Shown: in pieces, positions 50,437 through 63,074 of the stretch
Numbering within the stretch: position 1 is the stretch's first letter
Layout of the letters: each line of letters starts with the position of its first letter
Assembly (NCBI GenBank): GCA_034687125.1
Contig: JAQGBZ010000346.1
Location: forward strand, 1-64,000
Reading direction: 5' to 3'
DNA: 64,000 nt
From: Neelides folsomi
Taxonomy: Eukaryota > Arthropoda > Collembola > Neelipleona > Neelidae
The notes under the pieces: generated by a model
The model's database searches: none
What the model saw: the letters and a program-made list of their open reading frames with translations, nothing else
What the model was told of the DNA's origin: nothing
Translations under genes and position numbers: made by a program

Positions 50437-52852
50437 TGCTGGATATCGGGAAAATATAATTTATTACATCATCAGTTAATATTTCAGCGCATATTCTCCG
50501 GCACGCGTTTGTATATAACTGTAATATTGTTGAGAAAAACAACACACTATAGCCGCACCCTTCTAAATGACCATCATGCGTTAATGGTTTTTGAATAATC
50601 AATTTTGATATAACAAGGTATATATTCCATTTAAAGTCCATACGGCTCATAAGTCAATATAAGAAATGTTAAGCTCTAATTCTAAGCAAAAGGTTAAGTA
50701 TAGAATAAAAGTTACGAAATGGAAAATAAAATTTTAAAACGAATTTACAGTCCAATGTGACTTAATAAAGTTAATCAGATGGTTTAAGAGCTTATTTAGT
50801 GATTGTTTAAGATGATTAAGTTAATTGGTTTACCTTTAGTTTGTTAAATAAGTGAGTTAAGGAAAGGAGAAGTTGAGGTTCGGCCGGTCAGCTCTTGGAA
50901 AAGATTCAACTTCCAATATGGAGGTCCGAAGAAGAAACAGATGATCAAATAACATGGAACAAAACTTGAACGGCGTGGAAGTTAAATAAAAAAGAAGACA
51001 CGTTTCACTTCCCGGACTGAATAACTTTCCAGTTCACTTTTCACTGGACCAGGTTTGCATTGGATAGAAGAAATAATGAATAAATAGATAGGAATGTTAG
51101 TTGATCGAAAGTGTGGAAAAGAGCAATGCGGAATTTGGATCCAAAATTAACTTCTCGTCGTTCGCGTCCTCGCCGATTTCTCTTTTCCCCCTTCAATGGA
51201 CCATTTTCTGCATCGTTACGTGGACAATTAGCGAATTCCTCCGCTATCTGATGAACTTGAGATGGAAAAAGATTGAGAGACAAGGATTTCATTGTATAAA
51301 GATTTTATAACTTGTGGTTTGACAAACGTAAATATTCCTTTATGATTTTAAGGAGAGAAAATGTAACGTTTGGTAAAAATTGAAAGTTTTGTAATTTTGT
51401 ATAGGATTTATTTGAGCAACTAATTTCATGCTATCATTAAGATATTAAAGACAATGTGGAGATATTAGATCATTAATTAATTAATGAATATAGTGCTTCA
51501 AGTTTCTTTCTCATAATGAGTTAGTTCAAAATATTTTTATTTCATCATTAAAACTAATTGAGGAAGGTTATGAGATGAACAAAAGTTTGTAAATTATTCT
51601 TGCGTGTTTTGAACTATTGCATGATCACAAAAGTTAAACTTCACCAAAGCATAAAATAACTTCAACTTCAAAATTTTATCTCGTTATCGTGGATTTTTAA
51701 ATGTTACTATATTTTTATATGTATATGGTAGTAAGTTTGTATTTTATGAAGTTTTTGGGAAAATGCATTTAGGTGATAAATAAAAAATTAGAACAATTTG
51801 TAATAAAATTTGAAAGTGTGTAATTACAATTATTAACATTTTAGAATTTGTAATAAAAAATAACAAAAATTATTTGGATAGTTTTTATTTCTTTATCATA
51901 TAAATTAACCTTCATTTGGCCCTTTATGATTCACTTACATAATTGTGTCAATCTACAATGTACCAAATGTACTAATAAAAAGTTATGAACTGAAAACATC
52001 GTTTTGAACTGAACTTTAATCAATCGTTTAAGTTCAACTGAATAAATAAGATTGTAAATAAGGTTAAATCAACTTCTCTGTCATTGACCGTCAATTGAAC
52101 ATATCAAAAGTGACAGATAGGAAAGTTGTGAAAATGTTTCAAGAATCCTAACAATGTTTCTAACTCTTAAATAATATAAAATACTAAATAGGACTGCAAT
52201 GAGGACATTTAAGACTTAATAATCCAAATTGCGATTTATTACAGTTTATGCATGGCATGGTTAATAGCCACTAAATACATACATCTCATATGCAATTAAA
52301 AATGTACATGTTTCAGGTCACTTTCCAGTTTCCACTCCATACAATACAACAATGATAAAAATGTTTTAAATAACAAGCACAATGCATAGGTTGTCAGTAT
52401 AGCATAACAAAACATACATAGGAGCTCTAAATAGTTTAAGCTTATAAAGAATGATTAAATTAAAAAGAATAAAAAGCTGTTGAGGTCGAGTATATTAAAA
52501 GCTGCATTGAATGTAAAAAATGTAAATAATCTTTAATTAAAAAAACTCTTTAATTAAACATTAGGAGTAGCCTGTGGCATTTAAAACCAACGTTTCAACG
52601 TCCAGCTGTCACGCCATAAATACAGTAGAAACATCTGGGAGGATTGTTATAAGAATAAGGAAAATCATCATTAGGAACTTGAAATTTGCGATCCTTGAAG
52701 TGTCCATGATGAATTAACCAGTTTGCATTGTAATTGATTGAGCTCTGGAGTTTGTTTAATTCAAGGTCGAGATAAAACGAGCTTTTGAGCCAACGTCCTT
52801 CCCACTTTACTGGACGTGTGAAGTGAAACTGAAAGTCAGTTGGGCTTGAGAG
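50437..52852. other. Divergent intergenic region between VDAC and the oxygenase
   Basis: Contains the 5' leader region of VDAC (-). Open frames at 51041-51310 on both strands lie in a GC-richer patch and have no recognisable content. No supported exon was found. Confidence 0.45.
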
Positions 52853-54423
52853 ATGGACGACATCACAACCATCGACTGCTCCCAAGCATTGGGACCCTAC
52901 GAGGACCTTCAAGATGGGGCGTTGGACAATCTCGCGGAGGAATTCGGGAAGGCGATGAGCGGAATTGGATTTGCCTATTTGGTCAACCATGGAGTTAACC
53001 TTAAAATTGTAATTTTGACATATTAATCAACTAATTACTCCATAATTAAACAATGCTAACTTTATTTTATTACATTTAATGAGTTTCTTTGGAAATAGTT
53101 AAAAATTAATTTTTATGTTGGTGAGATTAATTAGAGGGTAAATTAAATTTAATGCTATTATGGTATCATATTATACAATATTATGGCAAGAATGTTTTTT
53201 TGCTCATTATTGTGCAGTTGATAAATACAGAAAAAATGTACATAATGCATTATTAATATATTTTTTTATTTTCAAGGTTGATGAGATTTACAATAAATCT
53301 AAAGAATTTTTCAACCTTCCACAAAGTGTCAAAAATAAATATCGCAAACCAGCGCCGAAAAAAGATTTCCATGGTTATTCTGGACCAGGAGACGAATTGT
53401 TGAACGAAGAAGAGAAAAATTCAACAGAGCTTAGGGAATTTTGGGATGTTTGGGGACCGCGCGGTTACGATCCGGAATTTTTCCCAACTGAAATTCCCGG
53501 ATTTAAAGAAGCTTTTGATGCGCTGAGGGTTGAATGTGTGGTTTTGACTAAAAAGCTATTGAGATGTCTTGGGAAATATCTGAAACTTGACGATGAAGAA
53601 TTTTTTATTAAGAACCATTCATGGATGGATGTTAAAGAGTTTAAGAAAACACAAACTCAATTCAGGTCAATGTACTATTACCCGCTTGACCGAAATGTGT
53701 TGACGGACATTCCTGAAAATGCAATTAGATGTGGAGAACATTCGGATTGGGGAACAATCACGTTGCTTTTCCAGGTAAGCATCAATAAACAACAAAGGAA
53801 GTTTAAAATGGACACAATTTCAAGGCAAGGTTTAGTTACAATCCAATTTACAAAACGGGAAAATGAGATTTTGACACAAGTCAAATCTAAATCATGCGTC
53901 TATTATAAAATTCCTTTGTTGCTTAATGCTTAAATTATTTATTCAGTGACGAAATTTATTTATTTATTTATTCAATGTCAAAATTTAGTTAATTAATTTA
54001 TTTAGGATATGATCGGTGGATTGGAAGTGAAGCGAACGAATGGTGAATGGGTTCCAGCAACTCCGATCAAAGATTCAATCCTTATCAATACTGGACAACT
54101 CTTGGAACTTTGGTCGGCTGGAAATTTCCCAGCAACGGTTGAAATTATTTCTTTTAATTCATTTTTGCATGTAATTTCCATAATTAATTTTTGATTAAAA
54201 ATGTCTTAAATATTTGTAGCCTCATCGTGTGCGAATTTTGGACGAAGAACGTTTGCTTAAAAATGCTCGACAAAGTTGCATCTATTTCATCAATCCGGAT
54301 GCAGCAACGCCCGTGTCGCCTCTGGTTAAACCGCCTGTAGGGAAAGAAGAATATTCCGAACGTCCAACACTCATTGCTTTCGATCATTACCAAAGGCTCA
54401 TTGAAGATGCGGCGTCTTATTAA
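52853..54423 (+). CDS. Fe(II)/2-oxoglutarate-type oxygenase, isopenicillin-N-synthase-like fold
   Basis: Four exons, 52853-53008, 53277-53774, 54006-54137 and 54220-54423, all phase 0, give 329 residues. The N-terminal DIOX_N region shows MSGIGFAYLVNHGV and FFNLPQSVKNKY. The catalytic jelly roll has the iron ligands His207 and Asp209 in CGEHSDWGTITLLFQD and His264 in PHRV. The RxS motif (Arg279, Ser281 in ARQSCIYFINPD) anchors the 2-oxoglutarate carboxylate in most members. Between them lie NGEWVPATPIKDSILINTGQ and LLELWSAGNFPAT, typical of the soluble IPNS/flavonoid-dioxygenase superfamily. The substrate cannot be read from sequence. Springtails are known to carry true isopenicillin N synthase genes, but this protein has the generic HSDWGT motif and four exons, so I do not call it IPNS. 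Related uncharacterised oxygenases (UPF0676-type) are a closer guess. Confidence 0.85.
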
Positions 54424-56195
54424 TAATTATCCAATAATTACATTAATTATTAAAAAAATACTTATCCCGGAAATTAAAATGGAGATTATTAAAGATTACA
54501 ATAAGTTTATACTATATGTATATTACATATGTACCTGTCTGCTAAAGTGTCGAGTGTAAATCATATACATTCTTAAGAAATACATAACATATATGTGAAT
54601 TTAACAAAATCCAAACACAAATGTCAATCGGATATTATTGAAAAATATAAGTGAAAGTTTTAATTTTTGCTGCTAATATCCTCAATTTTGCTTAATTATT
54701 GTTAGCATAAGACCTTGTATGTTAAATTTTGTTGGATTCTAGTATTTAACTACCATATATTACATACAAACTACAACAGTGCAGATTATGTTATCTAAAT
54801 AACGTTAAAGAATAATGAATAGGTATCTAGCAAAGCCAAAGTGTATAGGATAGATGTAATGTGCTAATGTATGAATTAAACTTGAATACTTAATATTTTT
54901 GTCATTATTGGGAATCAATAAGAATTAAAGCGAGATAAAAAGATAAAAAGTAGACAATAGAATAGGCGGAACTTTGATGGGCTAATTAAATGGTTAAGGC
55001 TAACTAACAAACTTTCCATTAAAACAATATTGAAATAAGTCTTCCGAGTCATAAAAAGAGATAAAAGATAAGGTCAAATAAATACAAAAATAATGAAATT
55101 ATTTACGACAGTACTTAGAGTGGAAATACCAATAATCAAATAACACTACATTATTATTTCGTGCTAATTTTATCTCAAGTTTTAAAATATCCACAAGTAT
55201 CAATTTAAATCACAATTTGCATAATAATATTGCATAAATATGAAGTTTAAATAAATATTATATTATCAACTTATAAAAACACTGCTGACAAACCATGTAA
55301 TGTACTTAAGTGTCCATTTAATCATATAATTTTGAAATTAAAGCTTTAAGGTACAATAGAAATTATTAATTTATCATTATTTTTTCATAGTACATCAATC
55401 GGCATTTTGTGTAACATAAATATAAAATGAAAGCTATATTACATTACATTGTAAAATAATCGATTGCATGAAATCCTCAAAGTTAAGAAGTTTGGAAAGG
55501 ACAAGAAAATGAGTGACAGAAGCCCGACGTTGAGAAAATCAACGACTCCTGTTTTATTAACGGATTCCAATCATGAAGCACTTAATGGTTATGCTCATAA
55601 ATACTATAACTAAAAGTAAATGTTCTTAATATTCACTAACGATAAGTTTTACCTAGAAGTCCATTTAAGTAAAGAACCCCTAGGAATATTTTATAAAGAT
55701 AAAGAGCATAAACATACCAATAAAGGGGATCAATATTAAATTGTCATTAATCATTTCCTTTGACTGGAAAAGTGAAGGATTAATTAGCTAAGACTTTTAA
55801 TACTAAATTAAACCCGTCAATTTTCCAGTCTTTATAGACAAAGCTTGGCAAAGACTGATATTGTTATTATCTATAATTGTTTCCCTCGTGTTGTGTATTT
55901 TGTGTACACAAAGGGTAACGTTACTTATCGCATTATTTAGATTATCCTTCGTATATTTTTTCATGATATCATATTATTTTGTATCATTATTCCTACCTCT
56001 TGTTATATACATAATCTTAATTAATTAACTAAATAATAGGAATTTGTATGGAAATGATGAGTTCGGGAATTTGAAGAATTATGGGCTATGAAAGCAATTA
56101 TTATATTCCTTTGATTAATAAATATAACAATTTTGGCAATTTGGGAATAAAGAGTTAATAAAAAATTAACGTAATATTGGAAGGACTTTTTGTGT
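54424..56195. other. Convergent intergenic spacer
   Basis: AT-rich noncoding DNA holding the 3' ends of the oxygenase (+) and the AK5-like gene (-). Nothing else was recognised. Confidence 0.45.
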
Positions 56196-58453
56196 TTATT
56201 TGTTCATTTCATCGACCTCGAGGTACATTTTGTGGATTGTGTCCGTGGAGGGTTTTCGCCTTGGAATCGGCCGTGGCTCATCGTGGTCTCCTGCTGTGAT
56301 CAATTCGCTGACTGTCTTCAAAAACTCCCTTTTGATTTCTTCCTTCTCGCTATCCCCATCGATCTAATAAACAAAAATTGACTAAATAAACTAAATTCAT
56401 TAAATTGAATAGAACTAGAAATATTCTGCTTTTATTGCAACACATTAAAGCTAGCATATAAAAATTAAGATTGATGGTCCACATAAAAAATAATTATCTA
56501 ATTTGGGTTAATAGGCTGTTAAAAGTTGTAAGGTCATTAAAGTTATGAAGCTATTTAATATTGTATACATTAATACGTAGATAGAATATAATATATGATT
56601 ATTAAAGTTATCAAGGGTTAAAGTTATAAAAAGTTATTAAAATATTAACATACAATAAATAGCCGCTGATCGTCATCGAGTGCTTTGAGAGTCGGTAGAG
56701 TAGTTGAACGGTAATTTTCTAGCCTTCTTTTAACGGCTAAGGAATTGTCGTCTTCTCGACCTCTTTCACCACGGCGTTCGCCCAAAGAACGACCCAATTC
56801 AACTTCCGAACAATCCACAAGGACACATGGAGGAAGTTGTCCTGTCTAATAATTCAACATGTTGTTACAACTTAAGCCACGAAAGTAATAGCATTAAAAC
56901 CATCGAGAAAATGAACTTTTGGCAAATTGCAACAAATTGTAAATGCAATAATTAAATGTAAGAACAAAAATGTAAAATCAATGTTAAAATGCAACCTCAT
57001 GTTCGAAGGCTCTGAGTTGTGGGAGATTTCTTGGGAATCCATCAATGATGAAATTCCCTCCTTCGGATAGCCTATCTTTTAAAATGGCAAGAACAGCGTC
57101 ATTGGAAGCCAATTCACCCACACGAAGACGATCAAGTTCCTTTGGATCACTGCGATTTCGAAGTTCTCGTCCAATGCTCACATGTTTCCACCTCGGAGTT
57201 CCCGTGCTCCCAGCCAAAGTCCCTTTGTTCGACCCGGGCCCGCCAATTACAAAAATAATTTTCCCCAGAGGATGCGGAATGGAAGGAGTTGAGATCATTT
57301 TCTTCCCACCCACGTGACTCTTTTCTAGAATTTGGTCAATATGGGAAAGGAAGTCTGTGTAAACTTCTGTTGGCTGACGCTCGCCGTCCACAACTGAAAG
57401 GATCTTCATTTGATCGTAATATTCCGCGACGCCTAGAACGTTTTTTGAATAGTTTCGCAATTCCATCCTCGCGAGTTGTAGAACAGTGTCGCCTAATTGT
57501 GCACCGAATTCGATCTGTTTTTCTAAAATCTTCACGTGCCAATTGAGCAGAATTACGTGATCCACTCTTTGTAACTGAAAGATAATTCATATTAAAATAC
57601 ATTTAAGTTTAATACATTTAAATAACCGAGAAAACCCCTAAAGTTGAGTTTAGAATTGTGTTTTGAATTTCCCTCACTTTTTCATTGTACTCAACGACGT
57701 CTCTCATACTCCGCGGGTAACCAGAAATTAAATAACCGCTTGCTGTTACAGCCATCTTCATTTCCATTATGAGAATTTGAATGAGACTCTTGGCTGGAAT
57801 ATGACCGAATTCGGATAAGGCTATAATGAAAATTGAATTTTATTATTTTCCCACACAATCAATGATGTTCTAAAATGTGTCATGTAAAGAATTAAAATAA
57901 TAATTAGTCCATTTTATTAAAGATGGTTTAATTTTGATTCGAAAGAGTTCTTACAATTTCCAACAATGTGTTGCTGGATAAGGTCAGTCATGTTGACATG
58001 TGCAAGGCCGTGTCTTTCCTGCACCGCTCTGTCACAATGAGTAATTTTCCCTGACCCTGGTCCTCCAAGAACAAAGATGACTGGAACCTATTTTGTAACA
58101 TTAATTATTATATTAGTAATAAGCTAAACAATATTTAAAGCATTAAACTAAATATTAAACTACATTAAATTCATTGTATAACAAAAATGAATAAAATTTA
58201 CCCTCGGAGGAGAAAGATTTAACGAAGGGGCCGAGGGGGTTCGAACTTCGTCATTCTCCGTTTCAGCTGAAAATCGTCCTTCAGCGTTGAGGAATGACGT
58301 GGAAGGAGACTCGGAACTTAAAGCTGAAAATATATTTAATCTTCTTTTAACTAATGGCCCAAACACTTGAAAGCTAAACAAACCATCTGAAGGACCTGAA
58401 GGAGGCTCGCGGAATTTGCCCAAGTGCATTAATATTGCGTGAGGTTCAATCAT
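56196..58453 (-). CDS. Adenylate kinase isoenzyme 5-like, double kinase domain
   Basis: Six exons: 58453-58202, 58087-57955, 57820-57678, 57574-56996, 56845-56654, 56363-56196. The product is 488 residues with all phases closing. An N-terminal region of about 84 residues is followed by kinase domain 1: VIFVLGGPGSGK, HVNMTDLIQQHIVG, YLISGYPRSMRDVVEYNEK, and NGERQPTEVYTDF-type C-terminal helix VDGERQPTEVYTDFLSHI. Domain 2 has IIFVIGGPGSNKGT, HVSIGRELRNR, NFIIDGFPRN, the lid with RRGERGREDDNS and RRLENYR. Adenylate kinases interconvert AMP + ATP with two ADP; AK5-type proteins are cytosolic and enriched in neural tissue in vertebrates. Both P-loops deviate from GGPGSGKGT: domain 1 has GKIT, domain 2 has SNKGT. 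The lysines are kept. ATG at 58453 is the first in-frame start. Confidence 0.88.
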
Positions 58454-58967
58454 TACATGCACAATTCCTCATTCCACTTTCAAATTGGTACAAAAAAGAA
58501 AATTTATCATTTATTGCACTACCTTTAACGCCCATTTACTACGAAAGTAAATGGAAATTAAAGGAAAAATATAACAAAATAATAAACTAATAAAAATATA
58601 ACGAAATTATTTATATATACAAATAATATGGCGGGAAAGTGACCGTGAATGGAATGTGCTAAAAACAAAAACCACTGATTGACTATATGAAGAGAAAAAT
58701 GTGAACGACAATGTGAGACTATAAGATGCGAGAAAAAAATGAGCGGTAAAATTAAGTTAAAAAAGAACAAGTGATTAAAAAATAGATTTTTTATTAAATT
58801 TCTCCTCGGACCTTTTCCCATAATTTGTGTGTGTGTGTTCTTGGAGAGAGTCGGTGAGGAACTGGGGATGAGTCGTTGGATCGATTCGACTTTTTCCCCT
58901 CGTTTGGTCGATGTCTCCTTCAGACCACAAGGTTTGTTGGGGTCTTCTCTTCCCTTGGCAACGACAG

Positions 58968-61142
58968 TCAAAGGTGTGTCTCTGCCAGCTCCCGCAGCCA
59001 CCCAGACGTCAAGTCAAATGTTGTAAAGGATATGCCTTCAACACACAAAACAGCTTTGTTAGCACTTCCATTTTCATACAAATCATTTTCTAGGTATTTT
59101 CTCAGAAAATCATTTCTTAGAAAATTCCTTGACTTTTGAGAAATACAAAAAGATAAACATGAGGGATTGGTTTTTTAGAACTCACCAACACCGATGGGTC
59201 CTTTGACCCAATTCATGCTTAGGCCCTTGAACAAACCCCCAACGATCCCCTCCTCTCTGAAATGGGGAAAAACGATCATTGAAACTCATCAATTATTCCT
59301 TCTTCTCATTCACGCCAACCGTCTTTTATTCATGGAGTTAAATGAACCCACATGAGATAAACATCTCACCGTCACTTATCACACAATGACAGCTTTCATT
59401 ATGGAAATACTTGTTATTAACCATCATTAATAAATTATTAATCATAATTATTGATAAAAAATCATTCAAACTTTCTATACCAAATATTAAGTCAAATATA
59501 AAAGTTTTTTGAATTTAAACTTCATGCATATTCACGAATAAATAATTAATAATAAGTGAAATCAGGGAAGCTAAATATCGCGCAATTAAAACAATTGTTT
59601 TTTTTGAACTACAAAATTGTACAAATAGTTAATGGGATTAAGAATATTAAGAGAGTTGAATAACCCCCAAAACGCAGGTGTTGGTAGAAATCATAATTTA
59701 TCAATGATGACTATTTCGAATCCCAACCTGTAGATTTTCCTCATGCCGCTCCAAACGTATTTAATTTCCTTGTCATTGACTTGAATTCTCCTCCGGACAA
59801 TGTCGAGGGGATAAGACGAGGTTTGGCCGATGACTCCCGCACATCCTCCGAATAGCAAACGGGTAAATGGGCTCGGCTCCGATTTTTCAAACTTTTCCGC
59901 GTGGACCTTCTTCAATGTTTCGTAGGTGAAGAAGGAGAATCCTGCATAAGGAATGACTCCCAACATGGTGGCGACGTAACCACGAAATAAACTCGTAGGC
60001 CCCTCCGTTTTCGCCATCTTTGAAACAATTTAGTAAAATGAAATTAATAAGCATAGTTATCGTAAGTAATTTTAATTGTGTTGAAATTCAAAGTGTTTTC
60101 AAAAGTAAATTTTAAAATTATTAATTGGAAAATAAATATTGACTTTGAGTAAGGTGTCAGTCAAGTTCTTGTATTCGGATTTCTTGCTAACAGCCAACCG
60201 CGCCCGAGTGATGTCCAGCGGATAAGTGACGCTCTGAGCCCTTCAATGACCACTTTGTTAAAAATAACATTTTAATTGTGGTTAAACTCTCACGTCATGC
60301 CTGCCATCGCCCCGGCGAGGAACCGAGATGAAGAGCTAGAAAAAATATCAAAATTAATGTATTTTTTCAATATTCCATACCACATAATAAATTAGTATTG
60401 CTAAAATGATTGAGTGAGTTGTATTGGGATAATATAATATGGTTAACTAATAATTGAGTATTCGATTAGTTTTTTCTCACTGTTCGTTTCCGAGTAATGC
60501 TTTAAATTGTTCATGGGAAGAGAATTGGATTCCGGCGTAAGGGACAATTCGGGCCATCGTTGCTGAATTTCCCCGCCATAGAGAGAGAATTCCATCTTTC
60601 TTGTAAGAGTTCACGAGGAATCGGAGAGCTTCTTTTGTGGAAAACTTTGATCTTGAAATCTGAAATAATTAATTTCATATAAAATATATTGTCATTTGTC
60701 ATTGAATTTAATTAAAAAGTGTTTTATAACAAAAACATTAAGAGATATTCTACCAAATTATTAATAAATGTAATTTTATTTTATTAACTACAATTAATAT
60801 TTAAATGTGACAGAACCTGGAAGACAATTTTTGTACGATCCAGGGGAGCAATTGTAGTTTTGGCAAGAGCACCAGCAAATGCTCCAGCGACAAGACTTAT
60901 TATGACACGCACTTGGGTTGAGAGCTGAAACGGCAAATGGATTAATTTAATTATCTCAATTAATGTTAAATTTTAAAATTACCATTTATTAGGTTTAATT
61001 AAAATCTTCATTAACATAAACTAAAATAAACTTTGATTTTATAAACTAATGATAAACCATGATTCACCTCTATGGGTAGAGAGTCTTCATATTTGTTTTG
61101 ATCCTCCTCTTTGGCCGATTCTTCCTTTGACTTATTTTCCAT
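58968..61142 (-). CDS. Mitochondrial carrier, SLC25A42-like (coenzyme A/ADP transporter)
   Basis: Eight exons: 61142-61068, 60924-60817, 60659-60481, 60335-60294, 60240-60144, 60017-59728, 59256-59186, 59035-58968. They give 309 residues with all phases closing. The three carrier repeats each show the PxDxxK/R signature: [23 protein letters not shown] and [12 protein letters not shown]. Specific landmarks of the SLC25A42 branch are [55 protein letters not shown] and [20 protein letters not shown]. The protein should sit in the inner mitochondrial membrane, importing CoA in exchange for adenine nucleotides. The short final exon ([15 protein letters not shown]) is confirmed by phase and family match. 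The donor of the fifth exon (AAA then GTCAAT) is weak but is the only one that keeps the frame. Confidence 0.92.
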
Positions 61143-63074
61143 TTATTGTACTTTTACTAATGATGATTATTTTACCTCAACTAATTAATTGATTATCAAA
61201 ACAAAGAGAGTCTCGTAGAAAAATGTTATTTTAAAAATCCCTTGTAGATTTCAATCACAGTTACAATGAATCAATAAAGTAGCAGTATGACTCAAAAGTA
61301 TTTATTTATTTACAATACAACCTTTTAAATTTATAAAATATTAAACTCTCTACTTTCAATTAAACAAACTCTCTACAACAATTAATAAAAATTCTCTGTA
61401 CAATGATGGTAATAATACTAAAAATGAAATATTTTTACTACCGTATTTAAAAGGATAAAAACTGTAGTCGAAATGTGCTCACAAGTTTGTGTATTTAAAA
61501 GGGGTTGGTTTAACCTTTAATTAAAAGACGTGTGAAACAAATAAAGTGGTGATTGGGGGCTGATTGGGGTTTGAGTTAAAATCCTCCAATTCCCACCTCA
61601 TTTGAAGTGGGTTTAAAATGCCCATCGGTGGCCACTTGGCCACTCGACTTGACCCCACAACTCTCCTGATAAGATTCCACCGAAATAATAAAAGACCCAA
61701 AGGGGAATTTTCACAATAAATCTCTCCAATGTCTCCTTTTAGAGTCAGGCAGAATTCTCTGGCCAAAATGAGACTTGCTATTTTCCACAAAAATTTTGCA
61801 TACAAACTTCCTTTAATTATAACTACTTATTTAACATTTAATTATATTTAACCTTAACTTTTATAACTTTGTTACTTAATTTCATGCACTCAAATTACAG
61901 GCTTACATTTAGAGAGATATATGAAAAGTTTTAACATGTGACTTATTATGATTTTATACACTTTAGCTATGCAGATATTGTCAAGTTAATGTTTTGGGAG
62001 TCTATGAATGTATCATGTTATTTTTGAATATATCCGTGACTGTGGTGTGCAAAACCCGTGAAAAGTAATATTTCTCCGAATGATCCGCTTTCGGGTATCT
62101 TAATGCCTTCTCAATTTCCTATGAGCTTGTATGATTCTCTAAGTTCTATTCAAGCCCTTCTAACTATAAGTGTATAAATAACAGTTTTAAATGAGGTTTC
62201 AAACACATGCACATGAGAAATCACCTCGCAAGTTGGCCACCACTTTCCATGCAAAGTCCAAAGGGGAATTAAGGAGGTTGGAAGAATTCAAGGTTTTGCT
62301 CATATTTACGCATTAACGTAGTGTGAAAACAAATCAATCATTATATTTATTTTACCGATTCACACTTTAGAAAATTTTGCCATAGAATATTGCTGAAACG
62401 ATGAAATGGCTATAAAATATTTTTATATCTTCGTTCTTTATTTTTGAATATACATTGATTCATGACAATGAGGAAAAGCATCATATAACTCCATGTTAAA
62501 ATTTATGTCGAATTCTTTAGAGGCTAGGCTTGTTTAAAATTTTCTGTAAAAGTAATAGCTGTACAATTTGCATGTGTAAAATATTTTATTATTTAACTCA
62601 TTATTAAAATATTTAAATTTCGTTAATCTCCAAATACATTACTTTGTTAATTGCAGAGAGATAAAGTTAAAAAACGAATTTTATTTACACAGGGGTTTAA
62701 TATTTTTATTTCGAATATGAAATGCAGTATGTAATGTATGCACTTCAAACTCCAATATTAAGCTATTAATATATAAATTAAATTTTAACTAATTGTCAAT
62801 TCTGCCATATGTATTGCTCAACTCGTCATCACCTTCACATGGCACTTATATAATTCGGTGGAATAATTAATGTTTTTTATTACTTACATAAAATTTGTAA
62901 CTTTATTTTCACTTTGTAACATAACACCACACTTTTTTTATTCAATTGCTATACAAATTATTTATTATTCTTGTTTAATGTATTGCAATGTTATTGAACT
63001 AATTAAAATCTCTCTGCATTTTAAATAGTTAGTGTAAATAGAACAATGCTCTAGTAAAGTTGTAATTGTCAATA
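61143..63074. other. Divergent intergenic region
   Basis: AT-rich spacer between the carrier gene (-) and the DUF229 gene (+). Promoters of both should lie here but I cannot place them. An open frame at 61521-61805 on the minus strand has no recognisable content. Confidence 0.4.

Noticed and set aside
52595..52990. Minus-strand 131-codon frame
   Set aside because: It is the antisense shadow of oxygenase exon 1, whose plus-strand reading has a DIOX_N match and phase-correct splicing.
58558..59026. Long minus-strand frame beginning near a transmembrane-like tail
   Set aside because: It overlaps the last carrier exon in a wrong frame; the carrier reading ([15 protein letters not shown]) fits the family exactly.
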